From: Roseateles sp. SL47 | GTDB lineage: Bacteria; Pseudomonadota; Gammaproteobacteria; Burkholderiales; Burkholderiaceae_C | Direction: 5' to 3' | NCBI RefSeq assembly: GCF_026625885.1 | Contig: NZ_CP113068.1 | Location: 2,294,001 to 2,358,000 of the forward strand | DNA: 64,000 nt | Part shown: positions 47,329-57,390 of the stretch, piece by piece | How positions within the stretch are numbered: the first letter of the stretch is position 1 | How the letters are laid out: the number at the start of each line of letters is the position of its first letter | Position numbers and translations under genes: made by a program | The notes under the pieces: generated by a model | Databases searched by the model: none | Seen by the model: the letters and a program-made list of their open reading frames with translations, nothing else | What the model was told of the DNA's origin: nothing

Positions 47329-48306
47329 TCAGTTCGCGGTGATCTTGCGATCGCGCACAATCGCGCCCCACTTGGCGTCCTCCTTCTTCATGAAGTCGGT
47401 GAGCTCGGCGCGAGTGGTGGGCTGTGGTGTCAGGCCGTGCTTGTTCAGCGCGTCCTTCACACCTGGGTCGGACAGCACCTTGACAATGGCTTGGTTCCAG
47501 CGTTCCAGCATAGCCACCGGCGTCTTGCCGGGCGCAACAAAGGCATACCAGTTCAGGGCCTCGAATCCTGGAAATCCGGACTCGGCCACTGTTGGGATGT
47601 TCGGCATGTAGGCCGTGCGGGTGAGGCCCGTGGTGGCCAGCGGGATCAGCGTGCCGGCTTCGATGTGCGGCAGCGCCGTTGGCGGCGCCGAGAAGTACGC
47701 GGCGATTCGATCACCCAACAGGTCCTGCAGCGCCGGGGCGCCTCCTTTGTAGGGCACGTGCACCATGTGGATGCCCGCGCGCTGCTCAAACAGCTCCCCG
47801 GCCAGGTGCGAGGCCGAGCCGGCCCCGGTCGAGGCGTAGTCAACACTGTCAGGCTTCATCTTGGCCAAAGACACGAACTCGGCCAGAGTCTTCACGCCCA
47901 ACCCCTTGCGCACCACCAGCACATTCGGGAAATTCACCCCACCGGAGATGGCGGCCAGGTCTTTGAAGGGGGCGTAGGACACCTTCATCACATGCGGGGC
48001 GATGGTCAGCGGGCCGATGGAGCCGAACAGAAGCATCGTGCCATCGGCCGGGCCGTTGGCCACCTGCTGGTGCGCGATGTTGCCGCCGGCGCCAGCCTTG
48101 TTGTCGACCACGATGGTCTGACCGATGTCCTCCCCGAGCTTCTTGGCGATCAGTCGAGCTGCTGCATCGGCCGCGCCCCCAGCGGCGAAGCCCACCACCA
48201 GGGTGACGGTCTTCTTTGGCGGGAAGTCTTGGGCCGGTGCGCGGCTGGCGAGGCACACGGCTGCGGCGGACAGGATCGTGGCGCGCAGAAATTGTCGCTT
48301 GTTCAT
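47329..48306 (-). CDS. Bug/TctC-family periplasmic substrate-binding protein
   Basis: A 325-residue secreted binding protein of the tripartite tricarboxylate transporter family, with a signal peptide (MNKRQFLRATILSAAAVCLA to about residue 25). Typical Bug motifs are VTLVVGFAAGGAADAAARLI and YASTGAGSASHLAGELF, plus PTVAESGFPGFEALNWYAF. Starts 35 bases after tcuB with GAGGAG upstream. No TctA/TctB membrane subunits are encoded in the window, so it must borrow a permease or act as a sensor. Likely ligand: citrate or tricarballylate (inference from context). Confidence 0.92.
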   Translation of the reverse strand: MNKRQFLRATILSAAAVCLASRAPAQDFPPKKTVTLVVGFAAGGAADAAARLIAKKLGEDIGQTIVVDNKAGAGGNIAHQQVANGPADGTMLLFGSIGPLTIAPHVMKVSYAPFKDLAAISGGVNFPNVLVVRKGLGVKTLAEFVSLAKMKPDSVDYASTGAGSASHLAGELFEQRAGIHMVHVPYKGGAPALQDLLGDRIAAYFSAPPTALPHIEAGTLIPLATTGLTRTAYMPNIPTVAESGFPGFEALNWYAFVAPGKTPVAMLERWNQAIVKVLSDPGVKDALNKHGLTPQPTTRAELTDFMKKEDAKWGAIVRDRKITAN

Positions 48307-48341
48307 TTTTTGTCTCCTCGCGGTTTTTTTTGACTCGAGTC

Positions 48342-49526
48342 TCAGTCGGTGCCAAGGCCGATTGGATTGGGGAGGCGTTTCTCGACGGCATGGCGCAGCA
48401 GCGCGGCACTGCGGAAGATGCCGTGGCCAAACTTGCCGTAGGGCAAAGTGGCGAACAGGGCCATGACTGCACCCAGGTGCAGACACAGCAGGAGCGCGAG
48501 GGCCGGCGTACCGCGGCCGAGCCAAAGCGCCAGACCACTGGCGCTGGTCAGGAACAGCAGGGCAATGAAGCCGAGGTCCATCGGCCGTTGATTCACGTCG
48601 CCATGCAAAGGGTGGCGTTTGCGGTTCAGCCGCCACAGGCCGGCGGTTCCGACCATCAGGCTGATGCCACCGATCACACCAAGCAGCTTGGGCAGGCTGG
48701 GCAGGGCGTAGGGTGCGGCCCAGCCGAAGGCGTAGTGGTACAGCGTCGCCACGCTGGTGGCGGCAAAGCACAGCAAGAAGCCGTAGAAGGTGAGATGGTG
48801 AAAGCGACGGCGTGCCAGCGTGTAGGCATCGTCGTCGTTGTTGCAACCTTCGCCATGGCCACCGTCGAGATACTTGAGGCGCAGCACCGCGTCGGCGGTT
48901 TCAGCCGCAGCGCGCCCATTCACCGGCGCGCCGCTGGTGGCGGGTGTCACGTCGCTCCAGAAACGACGCACGCCCATGGCCAACGCCAGCATGGCGCAAA
49001 GGAATACGGGGGCGAACATGCTCACCAGCAGGTGATGCGGGAAGATGCTGTAGAACGTGTCGCCGGGCACCGCACCCCACAGGCTGCCCTTCATGGCCAC
49101 TGCCAATGCCAGAAACAGCGCCAACGCAGAGGCCAAAGCCAGCGACAAGGTCAAACCGTTACGCTGGTAAAGCACGCCGAGCGCGGGCGGCCACGCGTAG
49201 TCCACATAGGTCTGGCCGCGCACCTCGGCCATGGCCTTGGGCACGTTGACCGCAAACTCATGCGGTGGTGCGTACTGGCAGGCATGTAGACAGGCGCCGC
49301 AGTTGTGGCAGAGGTTGGCCAGGAAGTGGATGTCGGCCTTGCCGAATTCGAGTCGGCGGGTCATCGCTGGGAAGACGGCACAGAAGCCTTCGCAGTAGCG
49401 GCAGGCATTGCAGATCTGCATCTGCCGACCCACCTCAGTCTCTGCGGCCGAAAGGATGGGGATGACGCGGAGGGGACCGTCCCCGAGCGAGATCGCCTCG
49501 CGTGCCAGGGCATCAAGCGTTTGCAT
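48342..49526 (-). CDS. tcuB: Tricarballylate utilisation 4Fe-4S membrane protein TcuB
   Basis: A 394-residue protein with two [4Fe-4S] motifs near the N-terminus ([11 protein letters not shown] and [12 protein letters not shown]) and several membrane helices after. TcuB reoxidises the flavin of TcuA and passes electrons to the quinone pool. Overlaps tcuA by 14 bases. Also called CitB in older annotations. Confidence 0.92.
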   Translation of the reverse strand: MQTLDALAREAISLGDGPLRVIPILSAAETEVGRQMQICNACRYCEGFCAVFPAMTRRLEFGKADIHFLANLCHNCGACLHACQYAPPHEFAVNVPKAMAEVRGQTYVDYAWPPALGVLYQRNGLTLSLALASALALFLALAVAMKGSLWGAVPGDTFYSIFPHHLLVSMFAPVFLCAMLALAMGVRRFWSDVTPATSGAPVNGRAAAETADAVLRLKYLDGGHGEGCNNDDDAYTLARRRFHHLTFYGFLLCFAATSVATLYHYAFGWAAPYALPSLPKLLGVIGGISLMVGTAGLWRLNRKRHPLHGDVNQRPMDLGFIALLFLTSASGLALWLGRGTPALALLLCLHLGAVMALFATLPYGKFGHGIFRSAALLRHAVEKRLPNPIGLGTD

Positions 49527-50931
49527 GGGAGGCCTCTTTCTGCTTCAGTGCTGCGGCCTGCGTGCCTGCAATGCGGCCGAAGGCGGTGCCGATGCTCATA
49601 CCCACGCCGGCGGTGTAGCCCTTGCCGAGCACGTTGCCGGCCATCATTTCGCCCGCCACGAAGAGATTGGGGCTGGGGCGGTTGCCAAAGCGCACGGCGG
49701 CGGTGTCGTCCACCTTCAGGCCCAGGTAGCTGAAGGTGATGCCAGGGCGCAGCGGGTAGGCGAGGTAGGGGGGGGTATCGATGGGGCGCGCCCAGTGAGT
49801 CTTGGCGGGGACCAGCCCCTCGGTATGACAGTCGTCAAGAGCGGTGTGGTCGAAACGGCCGACACGGCAGGCGGCGTTGTAGTCGGCGATGGTGCGTACA
49901 AAGGTCGCCTCGTCCAACCCGAGCTGGCGCGCCAGTTCGGGTAGCGTGTCGGCGACCTTGCCCGGAAACACGGGGGGCATGAAGCGGCCGACAGCCTTCT
50001 GGTCGATGACGGAGTAGCCCACCTGGCCCGGCTGCTGCGCCACCAGGCGCCCCCAGATGGCATAGCGCTTGGGCCAGAAGTCCTCGCCTTCGTCGTAGAA
50101 GCGGCGAGCCTCGCGGTTGACCACCACGCCCAGGGACACGCAGTCGATGCGCGTGCAGATACCGCCGTCATAGAGTGGGGCACGGGCATCGATCGCCACC
50201 ATATGGCCCTGAGAAGGATCGCCAACAGTGTCGGCTCCGGCCTGCATCAATTGCTGAAGCAGCACGCCCTGGTTGAAACGGGTGCCGCGAATCAGGAAGT
50301 TGTCGGCCGGCCATTCCCCTCGTTCGTTCTGGCCCCAGGCCTCGCGCAGCCAGTCGCGGTTTGACTCGAAGCCACCGGCCGCGAGCACGCAGCTTCTCGC
50401 GCCGATGCGTTCACCGCCCTCGGTTCGGACCGCTGTGAAGCGCTGGCCTTCGAGTTCAACTGAAGCCACGGGCGTGTCGTAGCGAATCCGCACGCCGAGG
50501 CGCTCGGCACTGCGGTAGTAGGCGTTCACCAGAGCCTTGCCGCCTCCCATAAAAAAAGCGTTGGTGCGCGCGACATGCAGGGCGCCGGACAGGGGCGGCT
50601 GGAAGTGCACGCCATGACTGCGCATCCAGTCGCGGCAGTTCGACGAAGCACGGATCACCAGACGAGCCAGGTGCTCGTTGGTCTCGCCGCCGGTGACCTT
50701 GAGCAGGTCCTGCCAGTATTCCTCCTCAGGGTAGGTATCCACCAGCACGTCCTGCGGCGCGTCATGCATGCAGCGCAGGTTGCGCGTGTGCTGCGAATTG
50801 CCACCGCGCCACGCCTTGGGCGCGGATTCGAGCAGCAGCACGCTGGCGCCGGCCTCGCGCGCCATCAGCGCGGCGCAGAGTCCGGCGTTGCCGCCCCCTA
50901 CGACGAGGACATCGACCTGTTCATCGCTCAC
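49513..50931 (-). CDS. tcuA: FAD-dependent tricarballylate dehydrogenase TcuA
   Basis: A 472-residue flavoprotein of the fumarate reductase/succinate dehydrogenase type. The FAD-binding motif [21 protein letters not shown] opens the protein, and a C-terminal Gly-rich segment ([20 protein letters not shown]) closes the flavin site. In Salmonella TcuA oxidises tricarballylate to cis-aconitate. Located between the regulator and tcuB. Confidence 0.9.
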   Translation of the reverse strand: MSDEQVDVLVVGGGNAGLCAALMAREAGASVLLLESAPKAWRGGNSQHTRNLRCMHDAPQDVLVDTYPEEEYWQDLLKVTGGETNEHLARLVIRASSNCRDWMRSHGVHFQPPLSGALHVARTNAFFMGGGKALVNAYYRSAERLGVRIRYDTPVASVELEGQRFTAVRTEGGERIGARSCVLAAGGFESNRDWLREAWGQNERGEWPADNFLIRGTRFNQGVLLQQLMQAGADTVGDPSQGHMVAIDARAPLYDGGICTRIDCVSLGVVVNREARRFYDEGEDFWPKRYAIWGRLVAQQPGQVGYSVIDQKAVGRFMPPVFPGKVADTLPELARQLGLDEATFVRTIADYNAACRVGRFDHTALDDCHTEGLVPAKTHWARPIDTPPYLAYPLRPGITFSYLGLKVDDTAAVRFGNRPSPNLFVAGEMMAGNVLGKGYTAGVGMSIGTAFGRIAGTQAAALKQKEASHANA

Positions 50932-51006
50932 GACTTGTCTCCTTTGGATCAGGAAACTTTAGGCAGGCAGCCCCTGAGGCGACAGGCCGAACCGGTCAAT
51001 AGGTGT

Positions 51007-51933
51007 TCAGTGATCGAGAAGACTGGCGCCGGCCCAGCGCCCCTCGCGCACGAGCATGCGCGCGGTATCGGCCATCACCACGCGGGTGGCCAGCGCGGCC
51101 GGTGACAGCTCATCGTCCGACAGGCTGACCAGCAGGTTGCGTCTGCCTACATGGGTGTCGGTGATCTGGCTGCTGAGCACATCGTCCGCCGGCCGCCGTG
51201 CGACAGCGGCCCCAGGCTGGATGGTGGCGCCAAGGCCAGCGCGGACAGCGTCCATCAGCAGCGCCAGTCCGTCGATCTCGGCCACCACATCGGGCACGAT
51301 GCGCGCCCTGGCGAAGGCGGCGGAGAGGGTTGCGCGCAGGCCGTGGCCGGCGCTGGGCATGATCAGCGGCACACCGGCGAGCTGGGCCAGCCGCACTTTC
51401 GGGCCCGAGGGGCGCTGCGCCAAACTGGTTGAGGCAAGAAGGAACAGTTTCTCGTCGAGCAGCGGCTCGATGCTCCAGCGACGCGGCGTGGTGGTCTCGA
51501 ACAGCACAGCCAGATCAAGCTGGCGCGCTTGCAGCATGCCAGCCAGATGGCCCGACAGTGATTCCACCAGGTGCAGCCGCACGTCCGGGTAACGTGCCCG
51601 CATGGCCTGCATCAGCGGCCAGCCCACGACCGAGGCCGTGGTCGGAGCCAGACCCACACTGACATGTCCCGACAAGCGCGCCTGTTGCGCCGCGCGTACC
51701 GCCTCGTCCGCATGGCGCAGGGTGAGCTGTGCCTGCTGCAAGAAGGCCACGCCGGCATCGGTGGGGCTGACGCCGGTGCTGCCACGCAGCAGCAGCCGCG
51801 TGCTGAGTTCGCTTTCCAGGCGACTGATCTGCTGGCTCAGTGCCGAGGTCACCACGCCGAGCTCGATGGCTGCGCGCCCCATGCTGCGCAGTTCACAGAC
51901 CTTCACGAAATAACGAAGTTGGCGGAGTTCCAT
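51007..51933 (-). CDS. tcuR: LysR-family regulator TcuR-like
   Basis: A 308-residue LTTR with the N-terminal winged helix (MELRQLRYFVKVCELRSMG, ALSQQISRLESELS) and a substrate-binding domain. It resembles NAC/TcuR-type members and precedes tcuA on the same strand, 75 bases apart, as in the Salmonella tcuRABC locus. Named by context, so the exact ligand is inferred. Confidence 0.85.
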   Translation of the reverse strand: MELRQLRYFVKVCELRSMGRAAIELGVVTSALSQQISRLESELSTRLLLRGSTGVSPTDAGVAFLQQAQLTLRHADEAVRAAQQARLSGHVSVGLAPTTASVVGWPLMQAMRARYPDVRLHLVESLSGHLAGMLQARQLDLAVLFETTTPRRWSIEPLLDEKLFLLASTSLAQRPSGPKVRLAQLAGVPLIMPSAGHGLRATLSAAFARARIVPDVVAEIDGLALLMDAVRAGLGATIQPGAAVARRPADDVLSSQITDTHVGRRNLLVSLSDDELSPAALATRVVMADTARMLVREGRWAGASLLDH

Positions 51934-51983
51934 GGTTGACCCATCAAGGCGGATGGCAGGATACGGGTTTTGGCACCGACTGA

Positions 51984-52544
51984 ATGGAAGAGTTCACCAT
52001 ACCAGTCCTCGACCAGGCTGCCTGCTGCGATGCTCCGCCGCGCGTGTGCATCTGGGCAATGCTTGAATTGGTGGGAAGCTCGAGCGCCCCCGAGGCATCG
52101 GTGACGGATCGCTATCTCTCAGAGGGCAAGAGCAGGCTCGGTTTTTTGCCCTGGGAGGGTCAACTGGACCGGCATCCGTGCGAGCCGTTTTCTCAGTGGG
52201 GCCGGTTTGTAGAGGCGAACTCGCCAGTCGACTGGATGGTGCGGGAATGGAGGTCCAAGTCAGGGCTCACTGGAGATTCGGTTGTGCCCTTTGCGCTGGC
52301 GGGAGAAACCGTCCTGGTGCGCACGACTGAACAGGCCGAGAACTACGCTGCCTTGAAGAAGCTCTATGCCGGTGGAGTTTCGTCCGCAGTGGTTGGCGTG
52401 CTGATGGGGACAGGTCGGCAGCGCTCAAGGGATTGCATGCGGGCTGCGGTCCGTTGTTCGTTGTTCACGACTTTGGCGCAGCGGGCAGTTGGATCACCTC
52501 CCCACCAACCCATGCCGAGTCCAGGCATGTATTTTCGACTTTAA
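51984..52544 (+). CDS. Hypothetical protein
   Basis: A 186-residue frame starting MEEFTIPVLDQAACC. I do not recognise it. The middle part (VREWRSKSGLTGDSVVPFALAGETVLVRTTEQ) looks protein-like, but the last ~40 residues (RQRSRDCMRAAVRC onward) look random, hinting at a frameshift or a spurious tail. Codon use is slightly less GC-biased than in neighbours. It is alone between tcuR and the lipoprotein gene. Confidence 0.35.
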   Translation: MEEFTIPVLDQAACCDAPPRVCIWAMLELVGSSSAPEASVTDRYLSEGKSRLGFLPWEGQLDRHPCEPFSQWGRFVEANSPVDWMVREWRSKSGLTGDSVVPFALAGETVLVRTTEQAENYAALKKLYAGGVSSAVVGVLMGTGRQRSRDCMRAAVRCSLFTTLAQRAVGSPPHQPMPSPGMYFRL

Positions 52545-52571
52545 CTACCAAGAACAACTGCGCCGTGCCAC

Positions 52572-53600
52572 TCAGGACGCCGTCCCCGTGAGAGCCGTCT
52601 TCGCCTTGCGAGTGGGCACCGGTTCCGGCAGGTCCTTGGCGGCCAGCGCCCGTGCCTGCACCACCAACTGGTTGTGTGCATCCAGGAACGCTGCGGCAAT
52701 CACCTTGGCTTCGTTGCTGTTGGCCCAGCCGGCACCCGCCGCGCCGCCCAACTTGCCCAGCACCAGGCCACCCATGCCCAGATCCGTCACCCGCACCGAC
52801 CCGGTGGCGGCCGCCACCTGCTCGGTGGTTTCGTTGTCCGTCAGCAGCAGCGCCACCTGTGCTTCCTTGAGCTTCACATGTTCAGCCGCGCCGACGAATC
52901 GGGCCAGGCCCGGAATCATCGCCAGGATGCCGCCCACCTGACGGCCCGCATCCTGCTCGCTGAAGGTCAGGCTGGGCGTGAGCGTGTATTGCGCTTCATA
53001 GCCCTTGCCTTTGGCCACGGTGCTGCCTTCCTTGCGCAGCACACCGGCGTCCTTGAGTTCCTGTTCCTTGATCGTGGCGCGCAGCCCGGCGTTGCGGTCC
53101 ACCACGCGGAAGCAACCGCTCTGCTGCGCCAGCAGCCGCACCAGCGGCAGAGGGGTGTTGGGCAGGTTTTGGGCGCCCGTCACGGTGTAGCCATTGGGGT
53201 TCTCCACCAGCGCCAGCGTGGCCACCGGTGCGTCGCACTTCAGCAGTTCCCGATTGGCCTTGTTCGCACCCGCCGGACCCGCAGAGCCGCTGATCTCCGA
53301 CCCGCCTTCACCCAGCGTTGCGCCTTGCTTGCCGCATCCGCCCAGCAGCGTGGCACAGACCAGGGCTGTGGTCAGGCCGGTGATGCGAGCAAGGCGACTG
53401 ATGCCAGTCATGCGAGCTGTGCCAGCGATGCCAGTCTTGCCAGCGATGCTAACGATGCGACAGATGCCAACGGACCGGCTGGACGCGCCCTCGTCGCTGA
53501 TGGCGTGGGAGCCGGGAGTGGCAGTAGCGCCTTGAGCAACAGAGCGCGCCAGCATGCGGCGGGGCAGGGGCAGGGGCAAGGGCAGGACGGATTGGGTCAT
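52572..53600 (-). CDS. CsgG-like outer-membrane lipoprotein
   Basis: A protein of 342 residues from the ATG at 53600 (GGAG seven bases upstream), or 279 from ATG 53411 (no ribosome-binding site). The lipobox LLGGC lies about residue 89 of the long form, or residue 26 of the short form. The mature part resembles CsgG/HfaB: RLLAQQSGCFRVVDRNAGL and YTLTPSLTFSEQD. A long N-terminal leader of simple (Gly-Ile-Ala)-type repeats precedes the signal in the long form. Role in envelope or amyloid-like secretion is only a family inference. Confidence 0.7.
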   Translation of the reverse strand: MTQSVLPLPLPLPRRMLARSVAQGATATPGSHAISDEGASSRSVGICRIVSIAGKTGIAGTARMTGISRLARITGLTTALVCATLLGGCGKQGATLGEGGSEISGSAGPAGANKANRELLKCDAPVATLALVENPNGYTVTGAQNLPNTPLPLVRLLAQQSGCFRVVDRNAGLRATIKEQELKDAGVLRKEGSTVAKGKGYEAQYTLTPSLTFSEQDAGRQVGGILAMIPGLARFVGAAEHVKLKEAQVALLLTDNETTEQVAAATGSVRVTDLGMGGLVLGKLGGAAGAGWANSNEAKVIAAAFLDAHNQLVVQARALAAKDLPEPVPTRKAKTALTGTAS

Positions 53601-53765
53601 CAAACGACTCCATGGGAAACGGGGAAGCGCCACCGGTGGGACCGGATGCGTCGCGCACCTTATCGCAACCCTGGCAGTTGGCGACCCCCACCGATGGGTG
53701 TCCGGCGCGCAGCTTGCAACTGCAGGCATCGCTGATCCATGGGACAGGGAACGATGCGGGCGCAT

Positions 53766-53831
53766 TGGGAGATGCCTGGGAGCTGCCTGGGAGATGTCTG
53801 GGAGATGTCTGGGAGATGTCTCGTAGATGCT
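53766..53831. repeat. 11-bp minisatellite (five units plus degenerate sixth)
   Basis: Units of TGGGAGATGTC or close variants at 53766, 53777, 53788, 53799 and 53810, and a degenerate copy at 53821. It sits in the 322-base divergent gap between the CsgG-like gene and the HD-domain gene. Such arrays vary in copy number by slippage. Confidence 0.85.
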
Positions 53832-53922
53832 TTGGTCACCTTCTGTTTCCATTTCGGTCCTGCGAAAGCAGCATCCGCGCCACATCTTTGCCATGCGCGC
53901 GGCCGGACGCACAATCCGGCCC

Positions 53923-54537
53923 ATGAGCCCCTTGTTTGAAAGATCTTGGGCGCGCACCTGGCTCGCTTTGACCGGCCGGCAGGACGAGGCCCGGCGCGAC
54001 GAACTGCTGGCGCGGTATGCGGAGCCCCAGCGCAAGTACCACTCCACCCAGCACCTGTCGGAGTGCCTGCAGTTGTGCGAGGAATTCGGCTCGCTGGCGC
54101 AGCATCCGGCCGAGGTGGAAGCCGCGCTGTGGTTCCATGACGCGATCTACGAAGTCAAAGGTGCTGGCAATGAAGAGCGCAGCGCCGATTGGGCTTTTGA
54201 CGCCCTCCAGACCGCGGGCGCCTCGCCGGCATCGGCAGCCCTGGTGCGCGATCTGGTGCTGGTCACGCGGCACAGTGCCGTCCCAGCGGGCACCGATGAG
54301 CAACTGGTGGTGGACATCGACCTCTCCATCCTGGGCGCGGATCGCGCCCGATTCGATGAATACGAGCAGCAGATCCGCGAAGAATATGCCTACGTGCCGG
54401 GCATCATCTTTCGCCACAAGCGGCGGCAGATTCTTCAGTCGTTTCTCGACCGCGCCGACCTCTACAGCCTGCCGCCGCTGAAGGCACGGCTGGAAGCGCG
54501 GGCACGGGAGAATCTCAGGCGGGTGATCGGGCGCTGA
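53923..54537 (+). CDS. HD-domain metal-dependent phosphohydrolase
   Basis: A 204-residue protein of the predicted HD superfamily. Metal-binding residues are visible in KYHSTQHLSECL (His), ALWFHDAIYEV (His-Asp) and VDIDLSILG (Asp). Start ATG 53923 (MSPLFERSWARTW) is chosen over frames beginning in the repeat. Substrate unknown; nucleotides or phosphoesters are likely. The 169 bases to 54706 hold no gene I support. Confidence 0.85.
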   Translation: MSPLFERSWARTWLALTGRQDEARRDELLARYAEPQRKYHSTQHLSECLQLCEEFGSLAQHPAEVEAALWFHDAIYEVKGAGNEERSADWAFDALQTAGASPASAALVRDLVLVTRHSAVPAGTDEQLVVDIDLSILGADRARFDEYEQQIREEYAYVPGIIFRHKRRQILQSFLDRADLYSLPPLKARLEARARENLRRVIGR

Positions 54538-54706
54538 TCAGCGGCCAAGCCGCATGCGAGCTGCAGCCGCGCGGCATGCCAGCAGTGGGGCAAGCGGCTG
54601 CCGCGCAGGATGCGCGCGGTGGTCGATCCGCGATCAAGCTGCGATCAAGCCGATATCAAAGTGCAGCCAAGCGTTGAGCTACACAGCGTCTGGGGCTGCG
54701 GGCTTC

Positions 54707-56902
54707 TCAAAGCGTCGGCGCGTGCAGCAAGCGCTGCAGGGTTCGGTCGAGGTCGTCGAACTCAATGGGCTTGACCAGATGGGCGTCGAACCCCGCATCG
54801 GCCGTGGCCTCCCGGTCCGCATGCTGACCCCAGCCGGTGATGGCGATGAGCGTCAGCGGCTCGCCGCCGCTCATGGCGCGGAGCCGCCGAGCCACCTCCA
54901 GCCCGGACAGGCCCGGCAGGCCGATGTCCAGCAGCACCGCTCGCGGGCGCACCTGCGCAAAGCAGGCCAGCGCTTCTTCGCCGCTGTAGGCCACCACCGT
55001 GCGGTAGTGAGCCCCCTTCAACACTTCGGAGAGGGTGTCGGCGGCATCGGTGTTGTCATCCACCACCAGCACGCAGACATCGGTGGACGGCGTGTCCTCT
55101 TGCGGCAGCACGTCCAGCACGGGCCGGTCGGCCGCTGCCTCCTGCAGGAGCGGCAGGTTCACGATGAAGCGGCTGCCACGCCCCAGGCCCTCACTCTCCA
55201 CGCGGATGCTGCCGCCGTGCAGCAGCACCAGCTGCCGCGACACCGCCAGGCCGATGCCCAGCCCTGACGGCCCGGCGCCCTTGGCATCCAGCCGGGTGAA
55301 CAGCTCAAACACCTGCGCTTGCTGTTCCTGCGCGATGCCAATGCCGGTGTCGGTGACGGTGACCGTGGCTTGACCTGCCGCCGCCTCCACTTCCACGCGC
55401 ACCTCGCCCGGTGTGGGCGAGTATTTGGCGGCGTTGTCCAGCAGGTTGGACAGCACCTGTTGCAACCGTGTCGGGTCGCCATCCACCATCACCGGCTCCG
55501 GCGGCATCAACAGCGACACGCGGTGCTGCAATTCCCCATACAGCGGCTCCACCGCTTCCAGCGCCTGCCGCACCACGCCGCGCACATCGATGGACTGGCG
55601 TTTGAGCTCGATCACGTTGCGGGTGATGCGGCTCATGTCCAGCAGGTCATCCAGCAGGCGGGCCATGTGGGCCGACTGGCGGGCGATGATGTCGGTGGCG
55701 CGTTGGCCCATGTCATCGGAGCGGGTCTGCTGCAGCATCGTCACTGCATAACGGATGGGCGCCATCGGATTACGAAGCTCGTGGGCCAGCGTCGCCAGGA
55801 ACGCGTCCTTGCGCTGGTTTTCATGGTGGAGCTGTTCCTGCGCGGCAGTCAGTTCGGTCACGTCCACCGTGGCGCCGAGGACCCGCCGCACTTGCCCATC
55901 CGCATCCTTCACCGGGCGCAGTGAGGTCAACAGGTGGAAGGTGCCGCCGGCATGGGTGGCATGCTGGGCGATGTTGAGCGAGTCCCCGGACACCACGGCA
56001 TCACGGATGATCGCAGCGTACTGCGGCTGGCCCACCAGGCTGCCGACTTCGGCACCGATCATCGCCTCCCGCGACAGGCCCATGGGCACGTTGTAGGCCC
56101 AGGTGTAGCGCCCCTGGGGGTCACATTCCCAGGCCATCACCTTGCCGCTCTGCAGGGCGAGATGGAAACGTTCTTCCGCAGCCTGGCTGGCGCGCAGCGC
56201 TTCCTGCTGCAGGGTGACATCCACCGTCACGCCGTAGGCATGGGCCGCGCGGCCTTTGGCATCCAGCGTGACATAACCATCCATCTGTGCCCACACCACA
56301 TCGCCGGTGTCCGGCCGTGTCATGGGAGCGGACAGGCTGAAACGCCCACCGGACTCCACCGCATAACGATACCGCTCCCGGAACTTCTGCGCTTCTTCGG
56401 GCGGCAAGCTGGCCAGCATGTCGTCCATGGTGTGCCAGCGGCTGCCAAAGAGCTCTCGCACGCTGCCGGCCGTGGTGGCAAAGCCGGTGGCCACGTCCCA
56501 GTCCCAGGTGACCATGCGACCAGCTGCCAGGGCCAGATTCAGCCGGCGCCGGATGAGGCGTTCCTTGTGCATCAGCCTGCCGGCCCAGGCCGACACCACC
56601 GACACCAGCATGCCGGCGCTTAGGAAGAGCACCAGCAGCAGCGCATCGGCCAACGACTCAACCGGCCACATCTGGCCCACGGGAGCAATCCACCAAAACA
56701 GGATGGCGGCGCAGGACACCAGCAGGAGCATCAGCGCGGAGCCCAGCCCACAGGTGAGACCCACGATGACCAGCGCAGGAAAGTAGGGCAGCAGCGGTGC
56801 GCGCCCATCCAGGGCGGGTTGCAGCTTGAAGTTGAGCCAAGTGGCGCCCACCAGCACAAGCGTCGTGACCAGCCAGCGCAGCCAGACCCTCTCAATGACC
56901 AT
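54707..56902 (-). CDS. Hybrid sensor histidine kinase/response regulator
   Basis: A 731-residue membrane sensor. Order: an N-terminal DUF4118-like block of about four helices (residues ~1-115), two PAS domains, a HisKA domain with the phosphorylated His in LAHELRNPMAPIRY (about residue 372), HATPase_c with G1/G2 boxes (VTDTGIGIA, GLGIGLAVSRQL), and a C-terminal receiver domain with DDNTDAADTL and the phospho-Asp in LLDIGLPG (near 657). Start at ATG 56902 with GGTGG upstream. No output DNA-binding domain, so it must signal to a separate regulator. Confidence 0.92.
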   Translation of the reverse strand: MVIERVWLRWLVTTLVLVGATWLNFKLQPALDGRAPLLPYFPALVIVGLTCGLGSALMLLLVSCAAILFWWIAPVGQMWPVESLADALLLVLFLSAGMLVSVVSAWAGRLMHKERLIRRRLNLALAAGRMVTWDWDVATGFATTAGSVRELFGSRWHTMDDMLASLPPEEAQKFRERYRYAVESGGRFSLSAPMTRPDTGDVVWAQMDGYVTLDAKGRAAHAYGVTVDVTLQQEALRASQAAEERFHLALQSGKVMAWECDPQGRYTWAYNVPMGLSREAMIGAEVGSLVGQPQYAAIIRDAVVSGDSLNIAQHATHAGGTFHLLTSLRPVKDADGQVRRVLGATVDVTELTAAQEQLHHENQRKDAFLATLAHELRNPMAPIRYAVTMLQQTRSDDMGQRATDIIARQSAHMARLLDDLLDMSRITRNVIELKRQSIDVRGVVRQALEAVEPLYGELQHRVSLLMPPEPVMVDGDPTRLQQVLSNLLDNAAKYSPTPGEVRVEVEAAAGQATVTVTDTGIGIAQEQQAQVFELFTRLDAKGAGPSGLGIGLAVSRQLVLLHGGSIRVESEGLGRGSRFIVNLPLLQEAAADRPVLDVLPQEDTPSTDVCVLVVDDNTDAADTLSEVLKGAHYRTVVAYSGEEALACFAQVRPRAVLLDIGLPGLSGLEVARRLRAMSGGEPLTLIAITGWGQHADREATADAGFDAHLVKPIEFDDLDRTLQRLLHAPTL

Positions 56903-57007
56903 GAATCCACCTCTTCGGGGATGGAGATCCCTCTGCGGGCGTGAGCGTAGCGGACCTTCAAGCCCCATGCCCTCCCGGACGCAGGGTTTTACAAGCGCCG
57001 GAGGAGG

Positions 57008-57340
57008 TCAATCGGAGCCTGATTCGGAGGCGGAGTCGGTGGTGTGACTGCGGTGCGAGACTTGAGCCATGGCCGTGTCTACCGTCGCCACGCTGGCGGG
57101 GGGCAAGATCCCGTAGAGCGCCAGCATGCCGTACACATGGCCGATGGCCACGCCACTTTCGCCGGACTCGATCCGGCCGATGGTTTGAACATGCACCCCC
57201 AGCCGAGCAGCTGCCGCGCCTTGGCTCTCATTGGCGGCCATGCGCGCGGCACGGGCAGACGCGCCCAATTGCCGGATGGCGAGCAAGGCGCCCGCATCAA
57301 TCTCCGCTGAAATCCGTTTTCCTTGGGCCATGGCATCCAC
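57008..57340 (-). CDS. Small HTH (XRE-like) transcriptional regulator
   Basis: A 110-residue protein with a helix-turn-helix (NESQGAAAARLGVHVQTIGRIESGESG) in the lambda-repressor style. The C-terminal tail is Ser/Asp-rich. It lies between the sensor kinase and the VOC gene on the same strand; no clear operon partner. Starts at 57340, with an in-frame ATG also at 57331. Confidence 0.8.
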   Translation of the reverse strand: MDAMAQGKRISAEIDAGALLAIRQLGASARAARMAANESQGAAAARLGVHVQTIGRIESGESGVAIGHVYGMLALYGILPPASVATVDTAMAQVSHRSHTTDSASESGSD

Positions 57341-57390
57341 ACGCTGATCGAGTCGCAGCCGACGAGCCGGGCATGGCTTTCACCTGGGCC

